Assembly: GCA_030460725.1 (NCBI GenBank)
Contig: JAKECL010000071.1
Location: 1 to 7,634, forward strand
DNA from: Propionibacterium sp.
Lineage (GTDB): Bacteria; Actinomycetota; Actinomycetes; Actinomycetales; Actinomycetaceae
Direction: 5' to 3'
DNA length: 7,634 bases
The notes beneath the pieces were generated by a model. It made no database searches and was not told the DNA's origin. It saw only the letters and a list, made by a program, of their open reading frames with translations. Position numbers and translations under genes: made by a program. The number at the start of each line of letters is the position of its first letter. The stretch's first letter is position 1. This document shows, in pieces, positions 6,410-7,634 of this stretch.

Positions 6410-6449
6410 GACGCGACGCTGCGTGCCCTCGGGATCGCGTCTGCGAACC

Positions 6450-6502
6450 CGCGGGGGGGGGGCCCCCCCCCCGGGGGGGGGGGGGGCGGGCCCCCCCCCG
6501 CG
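6450..6502. repeat. Extreme G/C homopolymer palindrome
   Basis: This stretch has no A or T. After C-G-C it runs G10 (6453-6462), C10 (6463-6472), G14 (6473-6486), C, G3, C9 (6491-6499), then G-C-G. The ends form a perfect 12-bp inverted repeat (6450-6461 with 6491-6502), and the interior C10 can pair with G14. On the minus strand it begins 11 bases after the rpfB stop codon, where a terminator would be expected. Run lengths may be wrong, since such sequence is error-prone to read and assemble. Confidence 0.85.
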
Positions 6503-6513
6503 AAACAGTGGAC

Positions 6514-7634
6514 TCAGTAGAGTCCCAAGGATGCCGCGCACCCGGGCCACTGTCCCCAGCCCGCCCGGGCCTGGAGCGCCTGGGCGCGCTGGGTCTGTTC
6601 GGCTGCGCTGGCATCGGAGGGCAGGCCGCTGCCCCCCATGGCCTGCCAGGTCGACAGGGTGAACTGGTAGAGACCGTAGAAGCCGTTGCCGGTGTTGGTG
6701 GCCGGATTGCCTCCCGACTCACACTGCGCCAGGGCGGACCACACGCCCTCCGGTGCGGATCCCGTGGCCGTCCCGCCGGTGGAGGCGGACGAGGACGAGC
6801 CGGAGGCTGCAGGAGCGGACGCCGCGACGACCGGCTCCTTGGTGCCCACCGCGACGATCTCGGTGACCGGCTCGGTGCGCTGTTCCGCGGTCTTCACGGA
6901 GACGGTGGCCTTCCCGTCCCGGGACTCCTCGTAGTAGGTGGTGCTGATCGAGCCGTCCTTGCCCTCCTGGACGACCTGGGTCTGCCCCTTCTCCAGGTCT
7001 GCGTCATCGCGCTGCTCGGTGGTGTGGGCAATTGTCTCGTCCTCCGTGCGCTCACCACGGCTGACACGCGTGACCTCCAGGGTCACCCCGGAGTCGGCGG
7101 CCCTCATGGCGACACGGTCGATCGCAGACACCTTGACGCCAGCCTTTGCCAGGATCTCGGTGGCGCCCTCGTCGGCGGTGGTCTCGACCTGTGTGGTGGT
7201 GCCGTCGGCGGTCACCGACACGGTGCCACCCGCACCCAGCACGGACAGCGCCTCACGGGACATCGAGCGGTCCGCCGCCATGATGGTCGTGTCTCCACCT
7301 GCCGCATCCTCCAGGACGTCCTGGGCGGAGTTGCCGGTGGACCATGCCTGGACGATCCTGCCGTCGACAGTCAGCGTGTAGGGCTTCGCGGTCCGCACCA
7401 CGATCGTCTGGCCGTTCTCCACCGGCTGGTCCAGCGCGGGGGCGACCAGGTCATGGGCGGCGAGGGTGACACCTGCTGCTCCGAGGACATCGGCGACATC
7501 GGAGTTGAAACCGGAGATCGGCACCGCGACGCCATCCACCTCCAGGGTCACGTCGTGGTGGGCCATCGCCATGCCCGCCCCGGCGACGGCGAGCACTGCG
7601 ACGGAGAGGCCCGAGGCGGCGGAGATGACGATAC
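6514..7634 (-). CDS. rpfB: Resuscitation-promoting factor, RpfB type (N-terminus outside window)
   Basis: The frame is open to the right edge, so the start lies beyond 7634; 372 residues are visible (numbered from the first whole codon, 7632). The GTG at 7596 falls inside a hydrophobic membrane segment (residues 1-22) and is not the true start. Three DUF348 units follow (about 27-190, with AAHDLVAP and MAADRSMSR), then a G5 domain (about 195-265, ending IVAVGTK) and a Ser/Ala/Gly-rich linker. The C-terminal Rpf transglycosylase-like domain (about 297-372) starts VWSALAQCESGGNP and contains NGFYGLYQFTLSTWQAMGG. E305 in QCESGG matches the catalytic Glu, and C304 with C364 (WPGC) fits the family disulfide. 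RpfB-type proteins cleave peptidoglycan outside the cell and stimulate growth from dormancy. The layout and the downstream rsmA-ispE genes match M. tuberculosis rpfB. Confidence 0.93.
   Translation of the reverse strand, partial: IVISAASGLSVAVLAVAGAGMAMAHHDVTLEVDGVAVPISGFNSDVADVLGAAGVTLAAHDLVAPALDQPVENGQTIVVRTAKPYTLTVDGRIVQAWSTGNSAQDVLEDAAGGDTTIMAADRSMSREALSVLGAGGTVSVTADGTTTQVETTADEGATEILAKAGVKVSAIDRVAMRAADSGVTLEVTRVSRGERTEDETIAHTTEQRDDADLEKGQTQVVQEGKDGSISTTYYEESRDGKATVSVKTAEQRTEPVTEIVAVGTKEPVVAASAPAASGSSSSASTGGTATGSAPEGVWSALAQCESGGNPATNTGNGFYGLYQFTLSTWQAMGGSGLPSDASAAEQTQRAQALQARAGWGQWPGCAASLGLY

Noticed and set aside
6450..6502. CRISPR array or insertion-sequence end at the G/C tract
   Set aside because: There are no repeat-spacer units, no transposase frame and no target duplication; the structure is only homopolymer runs.
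7594..7596. GTG at 7596 as the rpfB start
   Set aside because: It lies inside the hydrophobic segment, which continues in frame to the window edge; a basic N-terminal region must lie beyond 7634.

Overview
The window is high-GC bacterial DNA. Gene content and order point to an actinobacterium, most likely Actinomycetaceae (Actinomyces/Schaalia-like). The order rpfB - rsmA(ksgA) - ispE is the classic actinobacterial cluster, also found in Mycobacterium tuberculosis. The genus is inference; no 16S or other marker is present.

Layout: a plus-strand membrane-protein gene (1-777, 5' end outside the window) converges on a minus-strand block filling the rest. In transcription order (right to left) the block holds: an rpfB-type resuscitation-promoting factor (6514 to beyond 7634, N-terminus cut off); an intergenic region with an extreme G/C homopolymer palindrome, a hairpin and a candidate promoter with a direct repeat; a second RpfB-like protein with a different C-terminal lytic domain (4918-6309); a 94-bp gap with hairpins and a probable leaderless promoter; rsmA (3822-4823); ispE (2672-3829); and a Uup-like ABC-F ATPase (798-2672). 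The last three genes overlap by 8 and 1 bases and form one translationally coupled unit.

Functionally, the two exported DUF348/G5 proteins act on peptidoglycan. The three-gene unit combines 16S rRNA dimethylation (RsmA), an isoprenoid precursor step (IspE, MEP pathway, feeding lipid-carrier and quinone synthesis) and a ribosome- or DNA-associated ABC-F ATPase.

No mobile element, CRISPR array, tRNA or rRNA was seen, and no clearly new multi-gene system. The most unusual items are the G10-C10-G14-C-G3-C9 tract between the two peptidoglycan genes, the tandem RpfB-like paralogues with exchanged catalytic domains, and a His-every-seven-residues repeat inserted in IspE.
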